From: Actibacterium lipolyticum
GTDB taxonomy: Bacteria > Pseudomonadota > Alphaproteobacteria > Rhodobacterales > Rhodobacteraceae
Direction: 5' to 3'
Length of the DNA: 64,000 nucleotides
NCBI RefSeq assembly: GCF_900184935.1
Contig: NZ_FXYE01000002.1
Location: 806,001 to 870,000, forward strand
Shown: positions 1 to 8,831 of the stretch, piece by piece
How positions within the stretch are numbered: position 1 is the first letter of the stretch
Layout: every line of letters starts with the position of its first letter
Made by a program: the position numbers and the translations under genes
Notes under the pieces: generated by a model
Databases searched by the model: none
The model's input: only the letters and a program-made list of their open reading frames with translations
What the model was told of the DNA's origin: nothing

Positions 1-98
1 GTTTGCCCAGCGGCCAGTTGCAGGGACGGCACGTTCAACAGAACACGCCCGCCCGGCGCGGTTACCATCAAATCCGAAAGGTTAAGCGACAGCGTCAT
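1..98 (-). CDS. ABC transporter ATP-binding protein, N-terminal fragment (window edge)
   Basis: Only the first 32 or so codons lie in the window. The reading frame starts with ATG at 98-96 on the minus strand and gives MTLSLNLSDLMV, followed by a segment ending in VLLNVPSLQLAAGQ. This is the usual first beta-strand and 'A-loop side' of an ABC ATPase of the LolD/MacB type, just before the Walker A would appear. The start sits 3 bases after the stop of the 141-residue secreted protein, so the two are almost certainly co-transcribed. The Walker motifs are outside the window, so the class assignment is by resemblance of the N-terminus only. Confidence 0.6.
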   Translation of the reverse strand, partial: MTLSLNLSDLMVTAPGGRVLLNVPSLQLAAGQ

Positions 99-101
99 GT
101 T

Positions 102-527
102 CTATGAATACCGCGCAGCCGTCAGACGAACGCGGCTTAGGAACCCGGTTTCGGGGTCCTTCAGCGGGCCAAGCTCCAACACGCCGGATGCTTCGATACG
201 CACGTTAAAGGGGATCACCCGGAACTGGCGCTTTGTGTAAATCGCCATGATGTCATCGGGCCACTCGGCCTCTGTTTCACAGAAAGGGCAGACAGACATC
301 GGCTTTTTCGTCAGCACAAAGAACTGACCATCCGCTTTCAGCGGCGGCGCCATAAAGCCTGTCACGGTAATTTCTTTCCCCTCTAGCGATAGCGCCAGAT
401 CAGAAAAACTTAGGTCTTTGTTGTAGAGGTCGCGCACCGCGATTGGCGCAGCCTGGGCGGACACGCCCACTGGCGATATCAAGCCGGTCGAAGTTGCAGC
501 CAAAAGGAAGTGGCGTCGGTTCATCAT
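102..527 (-). CDS. Secreted CPFC-motif protein of unknown function
   Basis: 141 residues. The N-terminus MMNRRHFLLAATSTG looks like a Sec or weak Tat signal (RR then a hydrophobic stretch), with probable cleavage after VSAQA. The mature part has an OB-like pattern (EITVTGFMAPPL, then FFVLTK) and a CPFC motif near residue 80, a possible metal or disulfide site. It resembles the small DUF3299-like periplasmic proteins that accompany LolCDE/MacB-like ABC transporters in bacterial metal-responsive operons; I recognise the resemblance but cannot verify it. It lies between an alkaline phosphatase gene upstream and an ABC ATPase downstream on the same strand. A second in-frame ATG one codon in (524) is an alternative start. 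Confidence 0.65.
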   Translation of the reverse strand: MMNRRHFLLAATSTGLISPVGVSAQAAPIAVRDLYNKDLSFSDLALSLEGKEITVTGFMAPPLKADGQFFVLTKKPMSVCPFCETEAEWPDDIMAIYTKRQFRVIPFNVRIEASGVLELGPLKDPETGFLSRVRLTAARYS

Positions 528-605
528 CGCTTTGTTCGCAGTCTTTAAAGGTGAACGGCCCCCGCAGAAGCGGGAGCCGGAAGGACCAGTTCACGTTGCC
601 AAAAA

Positions 606-2090
606 TCATTCAGCGGTGGCTGCGTGGTGCATCACGTGAAAGATGTAATTCTGCTCAACCGTGCCGTCGAACAGATGGGCAAAGGGCCCTTTGGCATAAA
701 CCGCGACGTCTTCACCCGAATGCGTTTCGGACGACGTTGGAACCAGCGCCTGCTGAAGATAGTCAACATCGGTGGCTTCTTCCTGTGTCAGATCAGGACG
801 CGCACCAACCCAGTTCACGTCTTCGCGCAGAACCGAACCACCGCCATTCAGATAGCCAGCAACCGTGTATGGTTTACCGTCTTTGGCCAGCAGGGCCTCG
901 TTAGAGTGTTTGATCCCTGCGCCATCGATGCCCATGCAAAGACCAAGGATGTCAGAGCCCCGACCACAATAGCCGTTGAACGCAATCGCGTGTTCGTGGT
1001 CAGCCGTAACAATGATCAGCGTGTCTTCGTCATTCGTCAGCTCGTCCGCCAAAGCGACGGCTTGGGCAAAGGCAACGCCGTCGCGCACAACGCGGGCCAA
1101 GTTGCCGTCGTGGTTGGCGTGGTCAACGCGGCCGGCTTCGACCTGAAGGAAGAAACCGTTTTCGTTGTTCGACAGCGCTTTGATCGCAGCGCCGGTCATT
1201 TCGGCCAACGAAGGTTCGCCCGAACGGTCGGCTTCGTATTTCATATGGCTTGATTCAAACAGGCCAAGGATTGGCGCGCTGCCGTCCATTGGGGCGGCAT
1301 CAAACGTGGCCTGATCCCAAGCGTAATAGGCACCCATTTCTTTTGCCATATCGATCAGGTTTTCACCCTCGGCGCGCTTACCGGTTTTGCCTTCTTCGTC
1401 GGTGATGTCTTTCCCGATGAAGTGACGGCGGCCACCCCCCATCGCAACCTGAATGGTGCCATCTTTCAGGTTTTCGATCAGCTGTGTCGCGATGTCGGCC
1501 TGCTGTGTGCACCCTTCTGGAACGCTGTCTTCAAAGTTGCGGTCAACCGAGTTTGCGTAAGCAGACGCCGGTGTCGCATGGGTGATACGCGCCGTCGAAA
1601 CAACGCCGGTTGCTTTGCCAGCGGCGGACATAATGTCGTTCATCGAAAGAACTTGGTTGCCTTCGATCGACGCGCAATCGCCCCGGTTTGCGTTCTCGTT
1701 CACGCCAACAACGCCAGCTTTGGTTTTCACGCCAGACATCATCGCGGTCCCTGTACCAGCCGAGTCTGGCGTCTGCGCGTTCACATTGTAGGTCTTGACC
1801 AAAGCAAGGTTCGGGAACGTTTCCGCAGGCAGCACGTTTTCGTCGCCATAGTTGCCGTTCTGTTGACCATGAAACAGGCGTGTGGCGTAGTTCGTGCCAA
1901 CGCCGTTGCCGTCCGAAATCATGATAATGATGTTCTTGGCTGTGCTGGTGTTTGGCTGCTTGGCCAGCGCAGCTTTGATCGCGGCTTGGCCGTCGGTGAA
2001 CCAGGTGTTGCCTGCCTGTGGCAGGTCCTGAGCAATAGCCGTTGTCGCACTAAGCGCAAAAACCAAGGAAGCAGCAAATTTCGTTTTCAT
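606..2090 (-). CDS. phoA: Alkaline phosphatase (PhoA family)
   Basis: 494 residues with a clear Sec signal peptide (MKTKFAASLVFALSATTAIA, cleavage before QDLPQ). It hydrolyses phosphate monoesters in the periplasm. Visible family motifs are IIIMISDGNGVG (first metal-binding Asp), TPDSAGTGTAMMSG (nucleophilic Ser after Asp), RVDHANHDGN (metal ligands) and VTADHEHA (late metal-binding Asp and His). The length is normal for PhoA-type enzymes. The gene precedes the CPFC protein and ABC ATPase genes on the same strand. I looked for tandem CTGTCAT-type Pho boxes upstream and saw no convincing pair, so phosphate control is expected from the family but not shown here. Confidence 0.93.
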   Translation of the reverse strand: MKTKFAASLVFALSATTAIAQDLPQAGNTWFTDGQAAIKAALAKQPNTSTAKNIIIMISDGNGVGTNYATRLFHGQQNGNYGDENVLPAETFPNLALVKTYNVNAQTPDSAGTGTAMMSGVKTKAGVVGVNENANRGDCASIEGNQVLSMNDIMSAAGKATGVVSTARITHATPASAYANSVDRNFEDSVPEGCTQQADIATQLIENLKDGTIQVAMGGGRRHFIGKDITDEEGKTGKRAEGENLIDMAKEMGAYYAWDQATFDAAPMDGSAPILGLFESSHMKYEADRSGEPSLAEMTGAAIKALSNNENGFFLQVEAGRVDHANHDGNLARVVRDGVAFAQAVALADELTNDEDTLIIVTADHEHAIAFNGYCGRGSDILGLCMGIDGAGIKHSNEALLAKDGKPYTVAGYLNGGGSVLREDVNWVGARPDLTQEEATDVDYLQQALVPTSSETHSGEDVAVYAKGPFAHLFDGTVEQNYIFHVMHHAATAE

Positions 2091-2210
2091 GATCGACCCC
2101 TGTTTGATGTCGAGGCCGTCCTACGCGCGGCAAAAAACGAAAAAATGAACCTTTTGTTGCAGATTTATGAAACTGGTTTTGTTGCTACGCGGGGAAGTCA
2201 GGTTTGGAAC

Positions 2211-2242
2211 AGCCGGTATGCGCCCTACTGGCGCAACCGGCT
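2211..2242 (-). terminator. Strong stem-loop between pqiC and the alkaline phosphatase gene
   Basis: AGCCGGT at 2211-2217 pairs with ACCGGCT at 2236-2242, and inside it GCGCC at 2220-2224 pairs with GGCGC at 2230-2234, leaving the loop CTACT. It begins about 30 bases after the pqiC stop in the direction of transcription. The following T content is poor, so it could be a weak terminator or an mRNA 3' end stabiliser. Confidence 0.5.
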
Positions 2243-2271
2243 GAACGCTCGCAATGCGGGTTTCTCGCGCG

Positions 2272-2838
2272 TCAAAGGCTGCGGGCGATATCCTCGGCCA
2301 GTTGGCGCCATGCTGCGTCATGCGCGCGGGCGATGTCAGCCAGTTCAGGCGAACCCGTCGGAACCGCGATTTCAAAGCTGCTGATGCTGCCACTTCGGTC
2401 AGTCGTGAAAGAATCGCGGCGCACTGCGTACTGCCCGGTCAGGCGCAACATCCCGTCGGCGGTGACAAGCATCTGTTCCACGCGCACCGTCAGTTCAGCA
2501 TCTGGGTTTCCGTCAAGCGGCCATGGCGCGGCGGCAACTTCGGCCCCGGTGATGGCTGTCAGATTGCGCACCAGCCCGCTTGTCAGCGCCCGCGGCGGAG
2601 TGTCCGCCCAGATCACGCCGGGCACCAGCCCCACAAGCCCGTTTTCCCCTTGAACGGCCACTTCGACGGCTTCGGCATATGCGGGCAAAGACACCTCGGC
2701 GACAGATACAGATCGCGCAGCGCTTCGTACTTTCAATGCCGATGTTTCGGGCGCAATGGCCAGCCGCGCCGGTTCCCCCGAACAGCCGGCCAGAATGGCC
2801 GCAAACACAACACAGGAAAGGCGTGTGGAAATCGTCAT
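2272..2838 (-). CDS. pqiC: PqiC-type outer-membrane lipoprotein (ABC-transport auxiliary)
   Basis: 188 residues with a lipoprotein signal ending in the lipobox LAGC (Cys at residue 19). The body matches the PqiC/DUF330 pattern of a small alpha/beta lipoprotein (SVSVAEVSLPAYAEAVEV, VIWADTPPRALTSGLVR). In E. coli PqiC forms a ring in the outer membrane that receives the periplasm-spanning PqiB tube. The ATG lies 1 base after the stop of the MCE gene, so it is the last gene of the pqiA-pqiA-pqiB-pqiC operon. Name by family and context. Confidence 0.85.
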   Translation of the reverse strand: MTISTRLSCVVFAAILAGCSGEPARLAIAPETSALKVRSAARSVSVAEVSLPAYAEAVEVAVQGENGLVGLVPGVIWADTPPRALTSGLVRNLTAITGAEVAAAPWPLDGNPDAELTVRVEQMLVTADGMLRLTGQYAVRRDSFTTDRSGSISSFEIAVPTGSPELADIARAHDAAWRQLAEDIARSL

Positions 2839-2839
2839 A

Positions 2840-5194
2840 TCATCGTCCCCTCAGCAAGGAATTGGGGTTACGTTCGATCGTGCGCGCAAGCGACCGGAAA
2901 GCCTCTGCCGCGCCCGACACATCGCGGATTGCGCCCCGCATTTCATTATAGAACCGCGAGTCCGAAGCATAGCCCTGTGCAACAGCGCCCAGGCCAGCGG
3001 CAAGCCGATCAAGCCGCCCAACAAGCGCGGGCAACTGGCCACTCACCGCTTCGAATGCGGCAAATGCTTCTTCCGCAGACGCCAAGGTGCCGTTCAGGTT
3101 TTCAACGGCCCCACCCGCCCGCAATTCGCCAAGCGCTGCGGACAGTTCTGTTAGTGTGCTGTCAAGCGACCCGGGCAGGTCTTCGATCCCTTCGGCCCTT
3201 AGAATCTCCTCGGTCCGTTTCACGACCCTATCAAGCGACGTCGTGATTTCAGCGAAGGGTACCGCGTCGATTTCAGCGACAACCCCATCGATACTGGCCA
3301 TGATCTGCGGCAGGTTTTCTGTCGCAACTTGAATATCGGCGACGGTGGTCGTGATGCCCGCAACAGCAGCATCCATATCATCCACCAGCCCCGTCTGTTC
3401 GATATCGGCAAGGATCGCATCAAGATTGGTAAGCGACGTCGCCAACGCAGGTGCGATTTCTGCCACGGACGGGTCCGCCAAGACTTCGTTCAGACGCCCA
3501 GTGGCGGCGGTGGTATCGGTTGCCAGTTGCTCCAACGGGAAACTTTCCAGTCGTCCCACAAAATCCGACAGGTTCTTTGACAGGTCGGGCAGCCCTTCGA
3601 CAAAGGCGCTGGTGCCTTCGGCAATGGCGTCTGTTTGCTCTAGCGCAGCAAGCACAGTTTTCACGCCTTCGCTTGCGGTGATCTGCGCGGCCAGTGCCTC
3701 GAAATCCGCGCTGGCGTTTTGCAAGTTGGCAAGTATTTCGGGCAGCTCATCCGCCGAAATAAGGGTCCGTGTATCACCGATCAGCGCGTTGGCGTTGGCT
3801 GGCACCTGCTGCAATTCAGGGTTTTCAACAAAGCGGGTCACAGCGTCCAGCGTGTCGATGGCAGAGGTCATCAACTTTTCAATCGGAAGGTTGTTCACCC
3901 GGTCCATCAAACCATCAAGGTTTTCGGTCGCGTCCGTCAGGTTAGCCGGCGCATCCGGAAGAAGCGGCATCCCGAAAGTTTCCAGATCAAGCGCCAAGGG
4001 TTCCACCACAGGCAGGTCGGCCAGTTCCAGAACCATTGTCTGCCCCAGAATACCCTCGGAAGAGATGCGAACCCTAAGCCCGTCTACAACACGAAGCCGC
4101 AACCCCTCCAGAATGGCTTCCTCATCCGCATCGGCATCCAGCCCCAACCGGCCGGGCGCAATCGTGAATTGAACCAACATCTGGATCGCATCGCGCGGTC
4201 CAGCCGGATCGACATAGCCCGAGATGTCGGTCACCTCGCCCAGCTTGATCCCCTGATATCGCACGGTCGCGCCAACGCCCAAACGGATGTCGTTGGCGGG
4301 CAAAAGAACGGCAACACTCAGGCTTCCTTCGCTGGGCGCTTCGAAGACGTCAGACCGGGCCTGACTCTCGCTGCCGAAAACATCAAAGACATGACCGTCG
4401 TTCACGGCCGCCCCGCCTGTCACCAGCGTGCCAAAACTGACGCCACCTTCGATCAACGACGCAAGGCTTTCCACATTCACCGACAAGCCCCCCGCACCAA
4501 GGTTCAGCGAAATACCCGAAGAATCCCAGAAATGGGTGTTGGTGGTTAGCCTTGTGTCATGCGGCGCGGCGATAAACGCCTCGATCGTTACGGCGTTGCC
4601 GTTTTCGGAAAGCACGGGTTCGCCAAGCTGGCCGACTTCGATCCCGTTGAACAACACCGGCGCGCCCGCTGAAAGCTGGCCACCTGTCCGGGGCCGCAAA
4701 ACGACCCGCGTACCCCGTTCGCCCGGTCGGGCAAGAGGCGCAGCTTCGTTCGCAACAAAATGGTGCCCTACACCCGATGCCGCCTCATCCCAGACGCCTT
4801 CGATATAGACGCCTGAAAGAACGGTATTCAGGCCGGTGACCCCGCGCGCCGAAACCTGCGGGGCAACCAACCAGAATTGCGCATCGCCATCGACATAGGG
4901 CGCGATGTCTTTGTCCAGCCGCACATGAGCCTCTACGGCGCCAAGACCGGGCGCAAAGCGCAGATCCTCGACCATGCCAACCTGCACTTCGCGGTAACGC
5001 AGCGGCGTTTGCCCTGCCTCTATCCCCTCGGCAGTGGGAAAGGCGATCACGATCAGCGGCCCTTGATCGCGCCAAGTTTGCCAGACAACCCCAGCCGAGA
5101 TCAGGATCGCGGCCAAGGGCATAAGCCAAACCCACGATAGGCTGATACGATGACCGTCATCGGTCAGGGGTTCGGGAAGGTCATTGTCAGTCAT
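2840..5194 (-). CDS. pqiB: PqiB/MlaD-type MCE protein
   Basis: 784 residues. One membrane segment near residues 17-40 (ISLSWVWLMPLAAILISAG) anchors it in the inner membrane. Three MCE domains follow at roughly 45-135, 158-230 and 290-380 (e.g. TPLRYREVQVGMVEDL, PVLFNGIEVGQLGE, TVRYQGIKLGEVTD). A long alpha-helical region rich in Leu, Ala and Asp fills the rest and would form the needle-like coiled coil. Three MCE domains plus a C-terminal helix is the PqiB architecture, a conduit for lipids between the two membranes. The start overlaps the end of the second pqiA by 8 bases. Confidence 0.9.
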   Translation of the reverse strand: MTDNDLPEPLTDDGHRISLSWVWLMPLAAILISAGVVWQTWRDQGPLIVIAFPTAEGIEAGQTPLRYREVQVGMVEDLRFAPGLGAVEAHVRLDKDIAPYVDGDAQFWLVAPQVSARGVTGLNTVLSGVYIEGVWDEAASGVGHHFVANEAAPLARPGERGTRVVLRPRTGGQLSAGAPVLFNGIEVGQLGEPVLSENGNAVTIEAFIAAPHDTRLTTNTHFWDSSGISLNLGAGGLSVNVESLASLIEGGVSFGTLVTGGAAVNDGHVFDVFGSESQARSDVFEAPSEGSLSVAVLLPANDIRLGVGATVRYQGIKLGEVTDISGYVDPAGPRDAIQMLVQFTIAPGRLGLDADADEEAILEGLRLRVVDGLRVRISSEGILGQTMVLELADLPVVEPLALDLETFGMPLLPDAPANLTDATENLDGLMDRVNNLPIEKLMTSAIDTLDAVTRFVENPELQQVPANANALIGDTRTLISADELPEILANLQNASADFEALAAQITASEGVKTVLAALEQTDAIAEGTSAFVEGLPDLSKNLSDFVGRLESFPLEQLATDTTAATGRLNEVLADPSVAEIAPALATSLTNLDAILADIEQTGLVDDMDAAVAGITTTVADIQVATENLPQIMASIDGVVAEIDAVPFAEITTSLDRVVKRTEEILRAEGIEDLPGSLDSTLTELSAALGELRAGGAVENLNGTLASAEEAFAAFEAVSGQLPALVGRLDRLAAGLGAVAQGYASDSRFYNEMRGAIRDVSGAAEAFRSLARTIERNPNSLLRGR

Positions 5195-5783
5195 GGACAG
5201 AGGGTCCCCTCAACTGATCCCAAATACGCCGGGAATCGAAACTTTGCGCCGCAAGCATCGTGAAAATTACTGACAGCGCGAAACAGACTGCCGCGATGCC
5301 TGGATTGATGGTGGCCAGCACGTCGAATTGCACAAGCGCAGTAAGGATAGCAACAACGAAAACATCTATCATCGACCAGCGACCGATGAATTCGACAATC
5401 TCGTACAGCCAAAGAAGGCGATGTGGGTCCATCCTGTGCGCACGCGCCGTCAGGATGGCCAGATACGCGATGGCAAGGAACTTACCCACCGGAATCACCA
5501 CGCTTGCAAAGAAGACAATACCGGCGATGCCGTATGCGTGATGGTGCATCAATTCGATGACCCCGCCCACGATCGTGCTCTCCTTGGTATGAAACATCTG
5601 CGTGGTGCGCAGCATCGGGTAAAGGTTCGCAGGAATATACGCGATCAACCCGGCAAGCCACCAAGCCCACGCTTTCTGCAAGCTATGAGTGTCACGGCTG
5701 ACAAGCCGTTCCCCGCAGCGCGCGCAGCGCTGTTGGTTCATCGGTGAAATCTGGCCGCAACTGCGACAGACCACCTGCCCCAT
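5187..5783 (-). CDS. pqiA: PqiA-family membrane protein (second copy)
   Basis: About 198 residues from the chosen ATG (MGQVVCRSCGQ). The frame is open from an ATG at 5840, which would overlap the upstream gene by 43 bases and is less likely; no strong ribosome site decides between them. An N-terminal zinc-ribbon-like pair, CRSCG and CARCG, precedes four hydrophobic helices. The motif NLYPMLRTTQM is typical of PqiA. PqiA proteins are the inner-membrane partners of PqiB tubes. Two adjacent PqiA units correspond to the two halves of the larger fused PqiA of E. coli. Confidence 0.85.
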   Translation of the reverse strand: MGQVVCRSCGQISPMNQQRCARCGERLVSRDTHSLQKAWAWWLAGLIAYIPANLYPMLRTTQMFHTKESTIVGGVIELMHHHAYGIAGIVFFASVVIPVGKFLAIAYLAILTARAHRMDPHRLLWLYEIVEFIGRWSMIDVFVVAILTALVQFDVLATINPGIAAVCFALSVIFTMLAAQSFDSRRIWDQLRGPSVHD

Positions 5784-5797
5784 CGCGCGGGCCGTGA

Positions 5798-6412
5798 CTA
5801 TGTGTTCGTGTCGATCGCCGTCCAAAGCGTGTTCCTGCACATAAAAGTGTCTTTATAGACGTTTAACGCCACGACGGCGGCAAAAGCCCAAAACGCGGGT
5901 CCGACGGATATCGTGGCCATCCCCGCCAGTTTGACAAGGGCGACTGCAACGCCAACCATGAAAATCTCTGCCATGGCCCAAGGCTTCAGCAGAAATGACC
6001 ATCGCAGCGCCAACTGCGCCTGCGGGAAGTTGCGCCAGCCCATCAGCACGGGGCCCAGCGCGTAGATCAGCAACAAGAAACGCGATAGCGGCAATACCAG
6101 AATGAATCCCAAAACCGCGATCGATAGCGGCACCATGATGCCTTCGCTGAAGCCAAGGATCGCATCAAAGACCGACGCTCGGTTGTGAAATGTCCCGGCC
6201 CGCAGATCAAGAAACGGCATGAAGATCACAAGCGACATCAACGCGAGGTTCGTGATCGACACCCCGACCACCCGCGCGATTGCGGCTCCGCGCCCAAGGG
6301 TCAGACGATAGCCACACTGGCGACAGCGGGTCGCGCCTCGCGCCTGTTCTGGCGAAAGGGTGTAAATCGCGTCGCAGATCGGGCAGCCGATCCTGTTGTC
6401 CATTGCCGTCAT
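5798..6412 (-). CDS. pqiA: PqiA-family membrane protein (first copy)
   Basis: 204 residues from the chosen start (MTAMDNRIGCPICDAIYTL). This start has a good ribosome site (GGGAGGAAAGG about 10 bases upstream); the frame extends to 6541 but without such a site. Zinc-ribbon-like CPIC and CRQCGY pairs are followed by four membrane segments (SITNLALMSLVIFMPFLDL and others). It is the first gene of the pqiA-pqiA-pqiB-pqiC set and presumably forms the inner-membrane lipid-handling component with the second copy. Confidence 0.85.
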   Translation of the reverse strand: MTAMDNRIGCPICDAIYTLSPEQARGATRCRQCGYRLTLGRGAAIARVVGVSITNLALMSLVIFMPFLDLRAGTFHNRASVFDAILGFSEGIMVPLSIAVLGFILVLPLSRFLLLIYALGPVLMGWRNFPQAQLALRWSFLLKPWAMAEIFMVGVAVALVKLAGMATISVGPAFWAFAAVVALNVYKDTFMCRNTLWTAIDTNT

Positions 6413-6639
6413 TGTTGCGATGCCTTTCCTCCCTTCGCTTTGCCCATTGCCGCTAACCTTGTCCATGGCATTAACTTTTGATGCGACCCAGCGGTCATTC
6501 GTTGGTGCAAAGATAACGCATTGCGCGGCATGCGCCATCACATGCAGCTATTACGGGCCCTTGGCGACCACCAACCGGCGAAATATCACGCACAGAGGCT
6601 TTGAAATGGTAAGCTGCCTGCATGAGACAAGCATTGTCG

Positions 6640-7593
6640 ATGAAAGCAGCGACCGTTCACCGATATGGTCCGCCAGAGACCATTTCGCTGGGCGAGCTAC
6701 CGCCTCCTCAACCTGGCGTGGGTGAAATTCGGGTGCGCGTTCACGCCACGACCGTCAACCGCACCGATACGGCCACACTTCGCGGGCACCCGTTTTTCGC
6801 ACGGGCGATGACGGGGCTTCTGCGCCCAAAGATGCAGATTTTGGGCATGGATTTCGCCGGGGTAGTCGATGACGCGGGCGATGGCGTATCCGCATTCCAG
6901 CCGGGCGACCGTGTGTTCGGCATCTCGCCCGACCTCTTTGGCGCACATGCCGAATATATCTGCCTGCCCGCCGACGGGGCGGTTGCGAAAATTCCGGGCG
7001 CGCTTCGGTTCGATCAGGCCGTCATCGGCGAAGGCGCGTGGTATGCCAATTCAACCACCAAACGGCTTCGCCAAGGTCAGCGCTGTTTGATCTATGGGGC
7101 GTCCGGAGCAATAGGAACTGCGGCCGTTCAACTGGCCAAAACGCGCGGCACCGAAGTGACAGCCGTCGTCGGCCAAAGGCATATGGAACTTGCCAAGGCC
7201 CTTGGTGCGGACAGGGTCCTGAACTACGAAACCCAAGACTTCACCGCTATCGGTGAAACCTTTGATTTGGTCTTTGATGCGGTCGGCAAAACGTCGTGGT
7301 TTGCGTGCCGTCCTCTTTTGAAAAAGGGCGGTATATTTGCCGCAACCGATCTTGGCCCGTTCTCTTCGAACCTTATTCTGGGCGCATGGTTCGGGCTGAC
7401 CGGCAGCCAGCGTGTTGGCGTACCCTTTCCCGAAGACGCGCCCGGTTTTATCCAACAGTTGGCGGAATTGGTGGCAGCCGGGCAATTTCGCGGTGTGTTT
7501 GACCGCAGCTACCCGTTTTCGGATATCAAAGAGGCGTTCCGCTATGTCGAAACCGGGCAGAAGACGGGGATCGTTGTGATTACGATGCCCTAA
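6640..7593 (+). CDS. Zinc-independent MDR-family NAD(P)-dependent oxidoreductase (quinone-reductase-like)
   Basis: 317 residues from MKAATVHRYGPPE; a further ATG six codons upstream (6622) is possible. It is a medium-chain dehydrogenase/reductase: N-terminal GroES-like fold (VRVHATTVNRTDTATLRG, ILGMDFAGVV), then a Rossmann fold with CLIYGASGAIGTAAVQLAK for NADP(H) binding. Zinc-ligand cysteines of classical alcohol dehydrogenases are absent, which favours a quinone or enone reductase. It is divergent from the pqi operon. The substrate cannot be deduced. Confidence 0.85.
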   Translation: MKAATVHRYGPPETISLGELPPPQPGVGEIRVRVHATTVNRTDTATLRGHPFFARAMTGLLRPKMQILGMDFAGVVDDAGDGVSAFQPGDRVFGISPDLFGAHAEYICLPADGAVAKIPGALRFDQAVIGEGAWYANSTTKRLRQGQRCLIYGASGAIGTAAVQLAKTRGTEVTAVVGQRHMELAKALGADRVLNYETQDFTAIGETFDLVFDAVGKTSWFACRPLLKKGGIFAATDLGPFSSNLILGAWFGLTGSQRVGVPFPEDAPGFIQQLAELVAAGQFRGVFDRSYPFSDIKEAFRYVETGQKTGIVVITMP

Positions 7594-7607
7594 AAGTACG
7601 CCGCCCG

Positions 7608-8831
7608 TCAGTCCGATTTCCTGACAATGCCCCGCGCCACAAGGTCGTCTATTTCGTCTTCACGAAAACCAAGTGCGCCCCCCAACACCTCGATAGTGTT
7701 TTCCCCCAGAAGGCTTGGTGGCTGGCTTGTCGATGGGCCATCACCGTTAAAACGGATCGGCCCCCTTACCATCTTCAAGCTGCCCTCGGTCGGGTGTTCG
7801 ACAGTCTCAACCAGCATCCGGTCTTGAACATGCGGCTGCTCCAACGACTCTCCGATCGACAGAATAGGCGCGCTTGGCACGTCAAAGTCGCTTAAGCGTT
7901 CCAACCAATAGGCCGTTGTGTCCTGCTTCATGCGACTATGGAGAATGTCGTGCAGCGCATCACGGTTTTGCAGGCGCTGATCGTAAAGTGCGAACCGTGG
8001 GTCTTCGATCAATTCTTCATGGCCCAGACACCGCGCAAAGTTATGCCAGAACCGCTCTGTCAAACAGGCCACGATGACGTGCCCGTCCGACGTCGGAAAA
8101 GACCCATAGGGCACAATGCTGGGATGCTGGGTGCCAACCGGCTGAGGCGTGTCGCCCGTCACAAAATAGATCTGCGACAGATAACCTTGCAGCGCGATCA
8201 GACTGTCCAACATCGCAACCTCAACATGCTGGCCCTTCCCGGTGGCGTTACGCTGATGCAAAGCGGCCAGAAGGCCAAACAGCGAAAAGATGCTGCCGCC
8301 CATGTCCCCCAAAGGAATGCCCAGCTTGTTGGGGGCCTGTCCGGGTTCGCGATTAACACTCATCACCCCGGACAAGGCCTGAGCAACAATATCGAACGCG
8401 GGTTTGTCCCCCAGCGGGCTATCCTGCCCAAAGCCGGTGATCGAACAATAGATAAGGCGTTCATTGTCTTTCTGAAGCGCGTCATAGCCCAGCCCAAGCC
8501 GGTCCATGACGCCGGGCCGAAAATTCTCTAGAACGATATCGCTTTGCCGGGCCAAATCCTTTGCGATCTGCACCCCTTCATCGGACTTTAGGTTCAGCGC
8601 GATACTTTTCTTGCTGCGATTAAGTGCGACGTAATAATGGCTTAGCTTGCCCTGAAAGGGCGGAAAGTTGCGCGTCTCATCCCCCCTCTCGACAGGCTCT
8701 ACCTTGATGACCTCGGCGCCAAGATCGGCCAAAACCATGCTGGCATAGGGACCTGAAAGAATGCGCGAAAAATCAAGAACCTTAATCCCCGCCAAAGGGC
8801 CGCTGCGTGTGGAGGTCGTGGAATTGTTCAT
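7608..8831 (-). CDS. CaiB/BaiF family (type III) CoA-transferase
   Basis: 407 residues. The N-terminal GIKVLDFSRILSGPYASMVLADLGAEVIKVE pattern (read in parts: LDFSRILSGPYASM, DLGAEVIKVEP) and the downstream DIVLENFRPGVMDRLGLGYD are the defining features of type III CoA-transferases; the catalytic Asp lies in KPAFDIVAQALSG. These enzymes move CoA between a donor thioester and a free carboxylate. The gene overlaps the thioesterase gene by 4 bases and is the last gene of the iclR-led minus-strand unit, so it probably serves the acid handled by the divergent ligase/dehydratase/TRAP genes. Confidence 0.93.
   Translation of the reverse strand: MNNSTTSTRSGPLAGIKVLDFSRILSGPYASMVLADLGAEVIKVEPVERGDETRNFPPFQGKLSHYYVALNRSKKSIALNLKSDEGVQIAKDLARQSDIVLENFRPGVMDRLGLGYDALQKDNERLIYCSITGFGQDSPLGDKPAFDIVAQALSGVMSVNREPGQAPNKLGIPLGDMGGSIFSLFGLLAALHQRNATGKGQHVEVAMLDSLIALQGYLSQIYFVTGDTPQPVGTQHPSIVPYGSFPTSDGHVIVACLTERFWHNFARCLGHEELIEDPRFALYDQRLQNRDALHDILHSRMKQDTTAYWLERLSDFDVPSAPILSIGESLEQPHVQDRMLVETVEHPTEGSLKMVRGPIRFNGDGPSTSQPPSLLGENTIEVLGGALGFREDEIDDLVARGIVRKSD

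Noticed and set aside
2091-2210. Pho box upstream of the alkaline phosphatase gene
   Set aside because: Only a loose TTTCAT-like stretch is present; no pair of CTGTCAT repeats with proper 11-base spacing.
624-2384. Plus-strand open frames opposite the alkaline phosphatase gene
   Set aside because: The minus strand encodes a complete PhoA with signal peptide and all motifs; the opposite frames lack ribosome sites and domain patterns.
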